DNA from: Asaia sp037151935
GTDB lineage: Bacteria > Pseudomonadota > Alphaproteobacteria > Acetobacterales > Acetobacteraceae
NCBI RefSeq assembly: GCF_051628905.1
Contig: NZ_CP157575.1
Location: 620,001-684,000 of the forward strand
Length of the DNA: 64,000 bases
Direction of reading: 5' to 3'
Below are positions 42,288-51,022 of this stretch, piece after piece; position 1 is the stretch's first letter, and the number at the start of each line of letters is the position of its first letter. Below the pieces are notes generated by a model. That model saw only the letters and a program-made list of their open reading frames with translations, was not told the DNA's origin and did no database searches. A program made the position numbers and the translations under genes.

Positions 42288-43607
42288 ATGAACTCCCACA
42301 ACGCCGACAGCAATCTCGACGCCCTATGGCTTCCTTTTACGGCCAATCGCCAGTTCCGTGACGCCCCTCGCATGCTCGTCTCTGCAAAAGGCATGTATTA
42401 TCGCGATGATAAAGGGCGTGAAGTGCTCGATGGTTGCGCCGGGCTATGGTGCGTCAATGCCGGTCACGGCCAGCCACGCATTGTCGAGGCCGTGCAGAAA
42501 GCCGTCGCAACCCTCGATTTCGCCCCGGCTTTCCAGATGGGCCACCCCCTCGCCTTTCAGGCAGCCGATCGTATTGCCCGCCTTGCCCCCAACCCGCTGA
42601 ACCATGTGTTCTTCTGCAATTCGGGCTCGGAGGCTGGCGATACCGCGCTGAAAATTGCCATCGCCTATCATCGTCTGCGCGGCGAAGGTACCCGTACCCG
42701 GTTGATCGGTCGTGAACGCGCCTATCATGGCGTCGGCTTCGGCGGCATCTCGGTGGGGGGTATTTCGGGCAATCGCAAGCTCTATGGTTCGCTGTTGACC
42801 GGCGTCGACCACCTGCCCCACACGCTCGACCTGCGTCGTAACGCCTTTTCGCGTGGCTTGCCGGAACACGGCGCCGAACTGGCCGATGACCTGGAGCGCA
42901 TCGTCGCGTTGCATGACGCGTCGAATATTGCCGCCGTCATCGTCGAGCCTATGGCCGGATCAACCGGCGTTCTGCCCGCGCCGAAGGGCTATCTCAAGCG
43001 CCTGCGCGAGATCTGCACCAGGCATGGGATCGTGCTGATTTTCGATGAGGTGATTACCGGTTTCGGTCGTCTCGGCGCGTCTTTCGCCGCCGAGAAATAT
43101 GGCGTCGTGCCCGATATCATGACAGTCGCGAAGGGCATCACGAACGGTACCATTCCGATGGGCGCCAATATCGTGTCCGACGAGATTTTCGACGCCTTCA
43201 TGCAAGGGCCGCGCGAGGCAATCGACCTGCCGCATGGCTACACCTACACGGCGCATCCCATTGCCTGCGCCGCAGCCATTGCAACGCTCGACACCTATGC
43301 CGAAGAGCATCTCTTCGAGCGCGCAGCGGCGCTTTCTCCCTATTTCGAAGAGGCGGCCCATTCACTGCGCGACGCGCCGCATGTGGTCGATATCCGCAAT
43401 GAAGGTCTCGTGGCGGGTATCGAGCTGGCACCGCGAAACGCCAAGACCACACGTGCCTTTGAAGTCTTCGAGCGCGCGTTCCATGACGGGCTTCTGCTGC
43501 GCTACACGGGCGATATTCTCGCCATCTCGCCGCCGCTGATTATCGAGAAGAACGAGATCGACCGGATTTTCGAGACCATCCGTCGCATCCTCAAGACCAT
43601 CGACTGA
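42288..43607 (+). CDS. Class III omega-amino acid--pyruvate aminotransferase
   Basis: 439 residues from the ATG at 42288 (GAAGG upstream). It contains the PLP-enzyme motifs FFCNSGSEAGDTALK (phosphate), YHGVGFGGISVGG, IFDEVITGFGRLG and the Schiff-base Lys in TVAKGITNGTIPMG. It resembles beta-alanine--pyruvate and similar omega-aminotransferases, which turn beta-alanine into malonate semialdehyde. Beside a ureido hydrolase this fits the end of reductive pyrimidine breakdown, but the earlier steps are not in the window. A perfect 12-base hairpin follows the stop codon. Confidence 0.9.
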   Translation: MNSHNADSNLDALWLPFTANRQFRDAPRMLVSAKGMYYRDDKGREVLDGCAGLWCVNAGHGQPRIVEAVQKAVATLDFAPAFQMGHPLAFQAADRIARLAPNPLNHVFFCNSGSEAGDTALKIAIAYHRLRGEGTRTRLIGRERAYHGVGFGGISVGGISGNRKLYGSLLTGVDHLPHTLDLRRNAFSRGLPEHGAELADDLERIVALHDASNIAAVIVEPMAGSTGVLPAPKGYLKRLREICTRHGIVLIFDEVITGFGRLGASFAAEKYGVVPDIMTVAKGITNGTIPMGANIVSDEIFDAFMQGPREAIDLPHGYTYTAHPIACAAAIATLDTYAEEHLFERAAALSPYFEEAAHSLRDAPHVVDIRNEGLVAGIELAPRNAKTTRAFEVFERAFHDGLLLRYTGDILAISPPLIIEKNEIDRIFETIRRILKTID

Positions 43608-43616
43608 AGCGTCTTA

Positions 43617-43651
43617 CCCGTCCCTCAGGGCTGCCAGCACTGAGGGACGGG
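43617..43651 (+). terminator. Strong hairpin after the aminotransferase gene
   Basis: CCCGTCCCTCAG pairs perfectly with CTGAGGGACGGG around an 11-base loop, ten bases after the stop. It has no T tract, so it may stabilise the message end or act as an imperfect terminator. Confidence 0.6.
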
Positions 43652-43844
43652 ATCGAACCGAGCCATTACGGTCATGATGGGCTCTGCGCATTTGACGCCA
43701 GGCCTTCGGCCCACAGCAAGGCTCTGCGCACGCCTGAACCGCGAAGTCGGACCAGCCACTTTCGCACTCCGGGAGCCGTCTAGCCTGAAAAAATCAGGTC
43801 AGAGCTGAAAGTCGTTCAAGCCTTTGCGCGGCAGGCTCCACGGA

Positions 43845-44618
43845 TCATCCCGCCTTGGCGGCAGGTGCCTTGACTTCAGGTGTCTTCATGACGGCGTGAC
43901 ACGCATGATCCTGCAATTCCTCGCCAGAGGCGCGATCGCTTCCCTGCGCCACATCGTCAAGCAGGACGTAGCCAGACCGCAGAGGGGCAACCACGAGGGT
44001 GTGGTCTCCCATTTCCGTCTCAGGATGCTGAAGCGACGACGCCAGAACGAGGAACGGCGAGGGATCGAGTGAGGTGAGGTAGCGCGCCCGGTATCGATGA
44101 CCATCGAGAGCCTCGGGCAGCATGGTCCAGTTGAGACCGATGCGCGTTGCATCACGATCCAGCGTCTCTCTTATCTCGGGCGCAAGACAATCCAGATGGA
44201 TATGCAACTGGTTCTGAGAACGCCCTTTCGCTGAGTTGATCGCCAGAGAAAGCATCGTTTCGGGAATGGGCGTGCCGTAGGAGACGCCGACCCGGTTGCG
44301 ATAGGACCAGGCTTCGGCAAAATAATTGGGCTGGCTGGCTTGCAACAAAGCCGCGCTTTCCATCCCGGTCACCTTGTCGGTCGGGATCAGAAGATACTGT
44401 CCGCGTCCTTCAATGGAATGCAGCAACGCAATATGACGCGACGCATCGTATATGGTGCAGGGCTTCGTACCCTGCGCGCATTTCTGATTCACGATCTTCC
44501 ACAAGACATCAGGGTCATGATCCTTGTGAACGACGGTCGCAGCCAGGGGGTGAGACGCGCCCCCGGTCAGAAGCCCATAAAGCAGCGTCAGGCCTGACGC
44601 GATACGAGCGCTCAGCAT
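43845..44618 (-). CDS. cdh: CDP-diacylglycerol diphosphatase
   Basis: 257 residues. An N-terminal hydrophobic segment (about 5-27) anchors or exports it. Family motifs are LWKIVNQKC near 39, LLIPTDKVTGMES, YFAEAWSYRNRVG and the catalytic HIT-like SQNQLHIHLDC. The enzyme hydrolyses CDP-diacylglycerol to CMP and phosphatidate. The C-terminal 30 residues are low-complexity (VKAPAAKAG). Its ATG overlaps the ppx stop by seven bases, tying it to the polyphosphate operon. Confidence 0.88.
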   Translation of the reverse strand: MLSARIASGLTLLYGLLTGGASHPLAATVVHKDHDPDVLWKIVNQKCAQGTKPCTIYDASRHIALLHSIEGRGQYLLIPTDKVTGMESAALLQASQPNYFAEAWSYRNRVGVSYGTPIPETMLSLAINSAKGRSQNQLHIHLDCLAPEIRETLDRDATRIGLNWTMLPEALDGHRYRARYLTSLDPSPFLVLASSLQHPETEMGDHTLVVAPLRSGYVLLDDVAQGSDRASGEELQDHACHAVMKTPEVKAPAAKAG

Positions 44619-46105
44619 GTGCGTGTCTGGGCCGAAAGTGTCATGCTCTGGGCAAGACGATCGAGCCTGCGCTTCACTCCCCCTCCGGCAGCGAAGCTGC
44701 TTTGCGCATCATGACTCAACCAGAGTGTGCCGTCCTCGATCGCGAGCGCCGTGTTCTTGAGCAAGGCAGCCGTGCCACCACAAATCGTATAGGCAAGACG
44801 CAGCGCGAAACCGAGTTGTACGGCGCGGTCGCAGTCATCCGGCGCAAGCAGGCGACGCGAAACTTCCATCAGCGGATCGGTCGGATCGGCCTCATAACGC
44901 ACGGCCAGCGTCATGGCGACAAAGGCTCGAGCCTGATGATCGAAGCCCACGCCGTGCATACGCATCACACGCAGATAGGTCTGCGCTGCCCGATATTCCG
45001 GGTGATCAAAAGAGCCGATATCCGACATACGGCACGCCATGTCGCGCAGCGACGTTTCTGACGGCGTTTCATGCTGAAAGAGGGGTGCCGTCCAGCGCAC
45101 CAGATCGCCCGGAAGCTCCATGCTGCGGCTGAGACGCTGCGAGGCCTCGTCAGCCAGAGCACGACAGGGATCGAGCGAGGCCACGGCCTGCCCCACCTTG
45201 CGCATATACCAGCCCTCACGCAGACCATCGACGCTGAACACGATCTGCGAAGGCTGCACGATACGCATCAGACGGCGCAGAACCGTCGCCGAAAAAGGCA
45301 CGTCATCCAAACGCTTGCGCGGGAAGCCCGGCATTTTCTCCAGCATTTTGCGCGGCGTATCGATGAGCCATGTTACCATCTCGCGGGCCTCATCGGCGCC
45401 GAGCGTGTAGAGATGGACGATATTGAGCGGATAATGGGTACGGGCAATCTGCAATCGCGCCAGAGCGCGAAACGCGCCGCCAACAAGATAGAGAGGCTTG
45501 CCCTTGAGCGCAGGCAGCCAGTCCACATCGTCTAGATCGGCCTCCACCACTTCACGTGCCCGCTTGAGGTCGCCGCCCGAGCGATCGGAGAGACGAATAA
45601 CGCCAAGCGGCTTGGTGCAGGCCTCATGGTGACGGCCATTGGCAACGCGGATCAGTTCGAGCGAACCGCCACCGATATCGGCCACGACGCCATCGGCATC
45701 GGGAAGACCGCAAAGCACGCCCGTTGCAGCGTAATCGGCTTCTTCCTCGCCCGACAGGATGCGTATCGGCACATCGGGCATGCATTCATGCAAGGTCTCG
45801 ACAAATTCGTGACCATTGCTAGCGTCGCGTACCGCCGCCGTTGCCAGCACCTCGAAAGGATGGGCGTCCATCGCGCGCGCAATGGCGTTGAAGCGGCTCA
45901 TGACATCGCGTGACAGGCGCAGACCGTCTTCGTTCAGCCGGCCGGTCTGCTCCAGTCCGCGCCCAAGGCGCAGGGTCGCCTTCTCGTTGAAGATCGGAAT
46001 AGGGTTGCGGGTGACACCTTCGAATACAACCAGTCGAACCGAATTCGACCCGAGATCGACAATAGCTGCGCGATGATGGCCTTGGGGCGCGTCAGAACCG
46101 GTCAC
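44612..46105 (-). CDS. ppx: Exopolyphosphatase (Ppx/GppA family)
   Basis: 497 residues. The ASKHA-fold motifs are IVDLGSNSVRLVVFEG at the start, ILSGEEEADYAATG near residue 118 and VVADIGGGSLELI. A C-terminal HD-like helical part follows. It removes phosphate from polyphosphate ends, or pppGpp in the GppA case. It begins 15 bases downstream of ppk1, the usual pairing, and overlaps cdh at its 3' end. Confidence 0.95.
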   Translation of the reverse strand: MTGSDAPQGHHRAAIVDLGSNSVRLVVFEGVTRNPIPIFNEKATLRLGRGLEQTGRLNEDGLRLSRDVMSRFNAIARAMDAHPFEVLATAAVRDASNGHEFVETLHECMPDVPIRILSGEEEADYAATGVLCGLPDADGVVADIGGGSLELIRVANGRHHEACTKPLGVIRLSDRSGGDLKRAREVVEADLDDVDWLPALKGKPLYLVGGAFRALARLQIARTHYPLNIVHLYTLGADEAREMVTWLIDTPRKMLEKMPGFPRKRLDDVPFSATVLRRLMRIVQPSQIVFSVDGLREGWYMRKVGQAVASLDPCRALADEASQRLSRSMELPGDLVRWTAPLFQHETPSETSLRDMACRMSDIGSFDHPEYRAAQTYLRVMRMHGVGFDHQARAFVAMTLAVRYEADPTDPLMEVSRRLLAPDDCDRAVQLGFALRLAYTICGGTAALLKNTALAIEDGTLWLSHDAQSSFAAGGGVKRRLDRLAQSMTLSAQTRTC

Positions 46106-46120
46106 TCTCTACCCTCTTTC

Positions 46121-48403
46121 TCAATCTTCGCGGATGCGCTCGGGCCGCTCGCGTCGGCCCGCATCCTTGTCCTGCGGTTTCTCCCTTGCTGCCGAGCCAC
46201 GCCCGGAGAGCGAAGGATTGTGCATGAAATAGTCATGCGCCGAGAAGGGATTAGCCCCCGGAGCCACGCGGTGCCAATCCCCTCTTGAGGAAAGCACCCA
46301 GCTTTGAAGCGTGTCACGCAGATCCATGGTCATGATCTGACCCAGGATCTGGGCATGCACCGTCGGATTGGAGATCGGCACCATGGCTTCGACGCGCCGA
46401 TCCATGTTTCGGCCCATCCAGTCAGCCGAGGAAATGAACACTTTCGCCTTGTGCGAAGGCATACGATGTCCGTTTCCGAAGACGAAAATCCGCGCGTGTT
46501 CCAGAAAACGCCCGACGATGGAGCGTATCTCGATATTTTCCGACAGACCCGGCACGCCCGGACGCAGGCAGCAGATACCACGCACGATTGCCAGGATTTT
46601 GACCCCGGCACGCGACGCCCTGTAGAGCGCGTCGATCAGGGACGGATCGACAAGGCTGTTCATTTTCAGCCAGATTTTTGCCGGGCGGCCCGCCTTGGCG
46701 TGTTCGATCTCTCCGTCGATCAAATCCATCAGCGTGTCCCGCAATGTGATGGGCGCAAACGTCAGAGCTTCCATGTCTACCGGGGTGGCATAGCCGGTCA
46801 TGTAATTGAAGAGTTTAGCCGAGTCGCTCGCAAGCTGGGGGTCGCAGGTGAAAAAAGAGAGGTCGGTGTAGATGCGCGCGGTGATGGGATGGTAATTGCC
46901 CGTGCCGAAATGCGCATAAGAGCGCAGCCCCCCGGCCTCACGCCGAACCACAAGGCTCAGCTTGGCATGGGTCTTGAGATGGGTGAAGCCGAACACCACC
47001 TGCACCCCGGCGGATTCAAGCGAGCGCGCCAGCCGGATATTGGCTTCTTCATCGAAGCGCGCGCGCAATTCGACCATCGCGGTGACGGATTTACCGAGTT
47101 CAGCCGCCTCGATCAGGGCGCGCACGATCGGGCTGTCACGGGAGGTGCGATACAGCGTCTGCTTGATGGCCACGACATTAGGGTCGAGCGCGGCCTGTTT
47201 GAGAAACTGCACCACCACATCGAAGCTCTCGAAGGGATGATGCACCACGATATCCTTGGCGCGGATGGCGGCGAAGCAATCGCCGTCGTAGTCACGGATG
47301 CGCTCGGGGAAACGGGGGGTGTAGGGTTTGAACAGCAGATCGGGACGATCGGAAACGATCATCTGCTTGAGATCGACCACACCGATGATATCGGGCTGGA
47401 TAACCACGTCATCCTTGGCGACATCCAGTTCCTCGGCAAATTCCCGGCCCATCCCCTCCGGGATGGAGGCGTCGAGCGCGAGATGGATGCCGACGCCACG
47501 GCGACGCTGCTTGAGTGCTGTCTCGTAAGACAGAACGAGATCTTCCGCCTCGTCCTCGAATTCTACGTCCGAGTCACGGATAATGCGTAGCACGCCGCCT
47601 TCTGCGATCTCCATACCCGGGAAAAGCCGCGTGATATGAAGACGGATCACATCCTCGAGCAGCACGAAGCGCACATCGGGACGAATATCCGGCTCTTCCT
47701 TATGCGGCGCTGGCAGGCGAATAAAGCGATCGATCTGCTGCGGCAAAAGAATAAGCGCGTCCATGGAAAAACCGGGAACGGACGGGTCGTTCAGCCTGAG
47801 GGCCAGCGCCATTCCCAGATTGGGAATGAACGGCATGGGATGAGACGGATCGATCGCAAGCGGCGTCAGAACAGGGTAGATCTCGTCTTCGAATTTCGCG
47901 GCAATGCTCTCGCGCTCCGCCTCGGTCAACTCGTCACGGGTGCACAGACGCAGACCGGCCTGGGCCAGCTCGCCACGCAAAAGGCGCCAGATTCGCTGCT
48001 GGGCGGCAAAGAGTTTGGCAGCGCTTCGGCGCACGCTGGTCAATTGACGCGCAGGTGTCAGCCCGTCGGCAGAGGGAACGACAAGCCCCTCACGCACCTG
48101 CCCGACCAGCCCGGCAACACGCACCGAATAGAATTCATCCAGATTGCTCGCGCTGATCGACAGAAAGCGCAGTCGCTCAAGCAAAGGATGGCGGCTGTTT
48201 TCCGCTTCCTCAATCACGCGCTGGTTGAAATCGAGCCAAGAAAGCTCACGATTGATGAAGCGCGCGGGCGAGGTCACGATCCCCGGATCGGGGATACGCG
48301 CTACGGCCCTCGCCGTCCGGGCTGGGCTTGAACGCCTGTTTCGGGCAGTTCGGGGTGCCTTGACCGGGGCAGCCTTAGACTCTTTTTCCGAAGACGACGT
48401 CAC
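46121..48403 (-). CDS. ppk1: Polyphosphate kinase 1
   Basis: 760 residues. After a basic 55-residue extension come the PPK1 domains: FINRELSWLDFNQRVIEEA (N), the catalytic domain with the phosphorylated His in YAHFGTGNYHP, the long PFESFDVVVQFLKQAALDPNVVAIKQTLYRTS stretch in the middle domain, and RCLE-like VDPSLIDALYRASRAGVKI. It makes polyphosphate from ATP reversibly. The Lys/Arg/Pro/Ala-rich tail at the N-terminus (about residues 5-45) exceeds the usual length. First gene of ppk1-ppx-cdh. Confidence 0.97.
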   Translation of the reverse strand: MTSSSEKESKAAPVKAPRTARNRRSSPARTARAVARIPDPGIVTSPARFINRELSWLDFNQRVIEEAENSRHPLLERLRFLSISASNLDEFYSVRVAGLVGQVREGLVVPSADGLTPARQLTSVRRSAAKLFAAQQRIWRLLRGELAQAGLRLCTRDELTEAERESIAAKFEDEIYPVLTPLAIDPSHPMPFIPNLGMALALRLNDPSVPGFSMDALILLPQQIDRFIRLPAPHKEEPDIRPDVRFVLLEDVIRLHITRLFPGMEIAEGGVLRIIRDSDVEFEDEAEDLVLSYETALKQRRRGVGIHLALDASIPEGMGREFAEELDVAKDDVVIQPDIIGVVDLKQMIVSDRPDLLFKPYTPRFPERIRDYDGDCFAAIRAKDIVVHHPFESFDVVVQFLKQAALDPNVVAIKQTLYRTSRDSPIVRALIEAAELGKSVTAMVELRARFDEEANIRLARSLESAGVQVVFGFTHLKTHAKLSLVVRREAGGLRSYAHFGTGNYHPITARIYTDLSFFTCDPQLASDSAKLFNYMTGYATPVDMEALTFAPITLRDTLMDLIDGEIEHAKAGRPAKIWLKMNSLVDPSLIDALYRASRAGVKILAIVRGICCLRPGVPGLSENIEIRSIVGRFLEHARIFVFGNGHRMPSHKAKVFISSADWMGRNMDRRVEAMVPISNPTVHAQILGQIMTMDLRDTLQSWVLSSRGDWHRVAPGANPFSAHDYFMHNPSLSGRGSAAREKPQDKDAGRRERPERIRED

Positions 48404-48501
48404 GCGATGCGTTCCCTGTTTCTATCCGCAAGAGGGGCACAGCATCGGCGCAGGACAGGCTGTACGTCAAACCCCTTAACCCAATCGTCATAAAGACGGT
48501 G

Positions 48502-49236
48502 TCAGCAGAACGGTTCTTCCTCGCCCTCATCGAGCAGGCCTGAAAGCACTTCTCTGGCCAGTGCACGGGTGAGCGGTCTGCCATGGGCGAGACCGGCACT
48601 ATCGAGACGCTCCACCGCCGCCACAATAGCGTCGCCCGTGCGCGGCAAATGGCGCAGAAGCCAGTCGAGAATCGCTTTCGAGACAATCATCTGACGCTCA
48701 GCAATCAGCCGCAACAACAGGGCAAAACGCAGCGAATCCTCAGGCGAGGCAACCGGCACGATCGTCACTGCCCGCAACCGGCTCGCCAGATCGGGCAGGA
48801 TGATGGCCTGACGCATTGGCGAAACACGCGAGGCCATCAGCAACGTGATGCGATGTTCACGAGCCAGATTGAGGAGATGCAGCAGGGCGCGCTCCGAAGT
48901 CACCCTATCGACTGAATCGAGCGCGAGAGCGTTGGGCGGCGTCTCGGCAAGGGCCCCAATTTCGGCTCTATCGAGACTGGCTGCATCCAACACCCGTGCC
49001 CCACGTCGCGCAGCCCAGATATGCAGCAGATGGGTCTTGCCGCAGCTATCAGCCCCGCAAAGCAGAAGCCGCCTATCCGGCCAGCCCGTCTGGTTCAGCC
49101 AGAGCCGCGCCTGAGCGTTGGACGCTGCCGGGACGAAATGGCGCGCGGCGACGCTCGCTGGCGGACGAAGCGCCAGAGCGAGCTGCCTGACTGCATTCGC
49201 AGGCGCCAAACCGTCATTTCCCGCCTCTTTGTCCAT
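48502..49236 (-). CDS. hdaA: HdaA-like regulator of DnaA (AAA+ domain)
   Basis: About 244 residues from the ATG at 49236; the frame reaches 49302. It resembles the ATPase core of DnaA without the DNA-binding domain: a Walker A-like GADSCGKTHLLHIW and a Walker B-like ALALDSVDRV. Hda proteins bind the sliding clamp and stimulate ATP hydrolysis by DnaA after initiation. The clamp-binding motif of the family (QLxLxL-like) may be RQLALALRPPAS near residue 17. The sequence is divergent, as usual in Alphaproteobacteria, and placement between ppk and purM supports it. Confidence 0.85.
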   Translation of the reverse strand: MDKEAGNDGLAPANAVRQLALALRPPASVAARHFVPAASNAQARLWLNQTGWPDRRLLLCGADSCGKTHLLHIWAARRGARVLDAASLDRAEIGALAETPPNALALDSVDRVTSERALLHLLNLAREHRITLLMASRVSPMRQAIILPDLASRLRAVTIVPVASPEDSLRFALLLRLIAERQMIVSKAILDWLLRHLPRTGDAIVAAVERLDSAGLAHGRPLTRALAREVLSGLLDEGEEEPFC

Positions 49237-49332
49237 CCAATAGCCGTTCCGGTCCTTTCCGAGCCGGGTCGGCTCCAGTAGTAAGGGCGGATAGTAACGC
49301 AACCGGCCAGGTTTTTCGAGCGAGGCGACAGC

Positions 49333-50391
49333 ATGACCGACCCAATCTCTCCTTCTGCGAGCTATCGCGAGTCCGGTGTCGACATCGAGGCCGGTGACGC
49401 GTTGGTCGAAGCAATCAAGCCCGCCGCGAAATCGACCGACCGACCCGGCACCATGGGCGGGCTCGGCGGCTTCGGCGCGCTATTCGACCTCAAGGCTGCC
49501 GGGTTCAACGACCCCATTCTGGTGAGCTGCACCGATGGCGTGGGAACCAAGCTGATGGTGGCCATCGAGAGTGGCCAGCATGACACGGTCGGCATCGATC
49601 TCGTGGCCATGTGCGTCAACGATCTAGTGGTGCAGGGCGCACAGCCGCTCTTCTTCCTCGATTATCTTGCTACCGGCAAGCTGGCTGTCGAAGACGCCGC
49701 CCGCGTCGTGCGTGGCATCGCCCAGGCCTGTCGCGATACGGATTGCGCGCTGGTTGGCGGCGAGACGGCTGAAATGCCCGGTATGTACGGCCCCGGCCAT
49801 TACGACCTCGCCGGGTTCAGCGTCGGGGCGGCAGAGCGCACGGCGCTTCTGCCTTCAGGCATTGCCGAAGGCGATACGCTGATTGCCCTGCCGTCTTCGG
49901 GCGTGCATTCCAATGGCTATTCGCTCGTGCGCAGCATCAAGGCCATGAGCGGCCTCGACTGGAACAGCGAAGCCCCGTTCGAGCCCGGCAGCACGCTGGC
50001 CGAAGCCCTGCTTCGCCCAACCGCGCTCTATGTCCGTACGGTCATGGCGCTGCACAAGGCGGGTCTGCTGCATGGCTGCGCCCATATCACCGGCGGCGGT
50101 CTGCCCGGCAATCTGCCGCGCGTGCTGCCCGAGGGGCTCGGCGTGCAGATCGAGGCCGATAGCTGGCCTGTGCCACCCGTTTTCCGCTGGCTCGCCCAGA
50201 CCGGCAATGTGGCGCATGACGAAATGCTCAAGGTCTTCAACTGCGGTATCGGCATGGTGCTGGTCACGCCCGAGCCGAACAAGGTGCTGGCACTGCTCGA
50301 AGAGCGGGGGGAAAAGGGCTATCGCATTGGCGAAATCACGGCGAACGGCCCGCGCTATGCCCTCGACGGCAAGGTCGATTTCTCTCGATGA
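49333..50391 (+). CDS. purM: Phosphoribosylformylglycinamidine cyclo-ligase
   Basis: 352 residues. SYRESGVDIEAGDALVEAIK, GFGALFDL, SCTDGVGTKLM and GVHSNGYSLVR are classic AIR synthetase motifs, with ITGGGLPGNLPRVLP late in the sequence. It closes FGAM to AIR in purine synthesis. It is divergent from hdaA across about 100 bases and overlaps purN by four bases. Confidence 0.98.
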   Translation: MTDPISPSASYRESGVDIEAGDALVEAIKPAAKSTDRPGTMGGLGGFGALFDLKAAGFNDPILVSCTDGVGTKLMVAIESGQHDTVGIDLVAMCVNDLVVQGAQPLFFLDYLATGKLAVEDAARVVRGIAQACRDTDCALVGGETAEMPGMYGPGHYDLAGFSVGAAERTALLPSGIAEGDTLIALPSSGVHSNGYSLVRSIKAMSGLDWNSEAPFEPGSTLAEALLRPTALYVRTVMALHKAGLLHGCAHITGGGLPGNLPRVLPEGLGVQIEADSWPVPPVFRWLAQTGNVAHDEMLKVFNCGIGMVLVTPEPNKVLALLEERGEKGYRIGEITANGPRYALDGKVDFSR

Positions 50392-50966
50392 AGAAAACGC
50401 CCATCGCCATTCTCATTAGCGGGCGTGGCAGCAACATGAATGCGCTGATAGAGGCTTGCGCGCGGCCGGATTATCCGGCGCGCATTGCCCTCGTTCTCAG
50501 CAACAACCCGGATGCGCCCGGTCTCGAAACGGCGCGCGCGGCCGGGCTTGATGCCATGGCCATCGACCACCGCCTTTTCCCGAAAGATCGCGACGGACAC
50601 GAAAAGGCTATCGACAAGGCCCTGACGGATGCGGGCGTAGAGGCGATCTGCCTCGCGGGCTATATGCGTGTGCTCACCCCCTATCTGGTAGGGCGCTGGC
50701 AGGGGAGGATGCTGAATATTCATCCAAGCCTGCTTCCGGCGTATCCGGGTCTGGACACACATGCCCGCGCACTCGCTGCGGGCGATCGCGAACATGGATG
50801 CACTGTGCATCTGGTCACCGATGGGGTCGATGAGGGGCCGGTCCTGGCACAGGCGAAAGTCAGGGTGCTCGTAAACGACACGGAGCAAAGCCTCTCTGCC
50901 CGCGTGCTCGAGCAGGAGCATCTGCTCTACCCGGCGGCTCTCGCCACGTTTCTAAGCAGACAATAG
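50388..50966 (+). CDS. purN: Phosphoribosylglycinamide formyltransferase
   Basis: 192 residues. The N-terminal ILISGRGSNMNALIEA, AGYMRVLTPYLV and the active-site NIHPSLLPAYPGLDTHARAL show the folate-dependent GAR transformylase. It adds the formyl group to GAR. It is coupled to purM by a four-base overlap and followed directly by a terminator. Confidence 0.98.
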   Translation: MKKTPIAILISGRGSNMNALIEACARPDYPARIALVLSNNPDAPGLETARAAGLDAMAIDHRLFPKDRDGHEKAIDKALTDAGVEAICLAGYMRVLTPYLVGRWQGRMLNIHPSLLPAYPGLDTHARALAAGDREHGCTVHLVTDGVDEGPVLAQAKVRVLVNDTEQSLSARVLEQEHLLYPAALATFLSRQ

Positions 50967-50971
50967 AAAGT

Positions 50972-51001
50972 AAGCCCGGTTTTTGGACCGGGCTTTTTTT
51001 T
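50972..51001 (+). terminator. Rho-independent terminator of purMN
   Basis: AAGCCCGGT and ACCGGGCTT form a nine-base stem around a six-base loop, followed by eight T; six bases after the purN stop. Confidence 0.95.
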
Positions 51002-51022
51002 GCGCGCCGGCAGATAGTCTCC

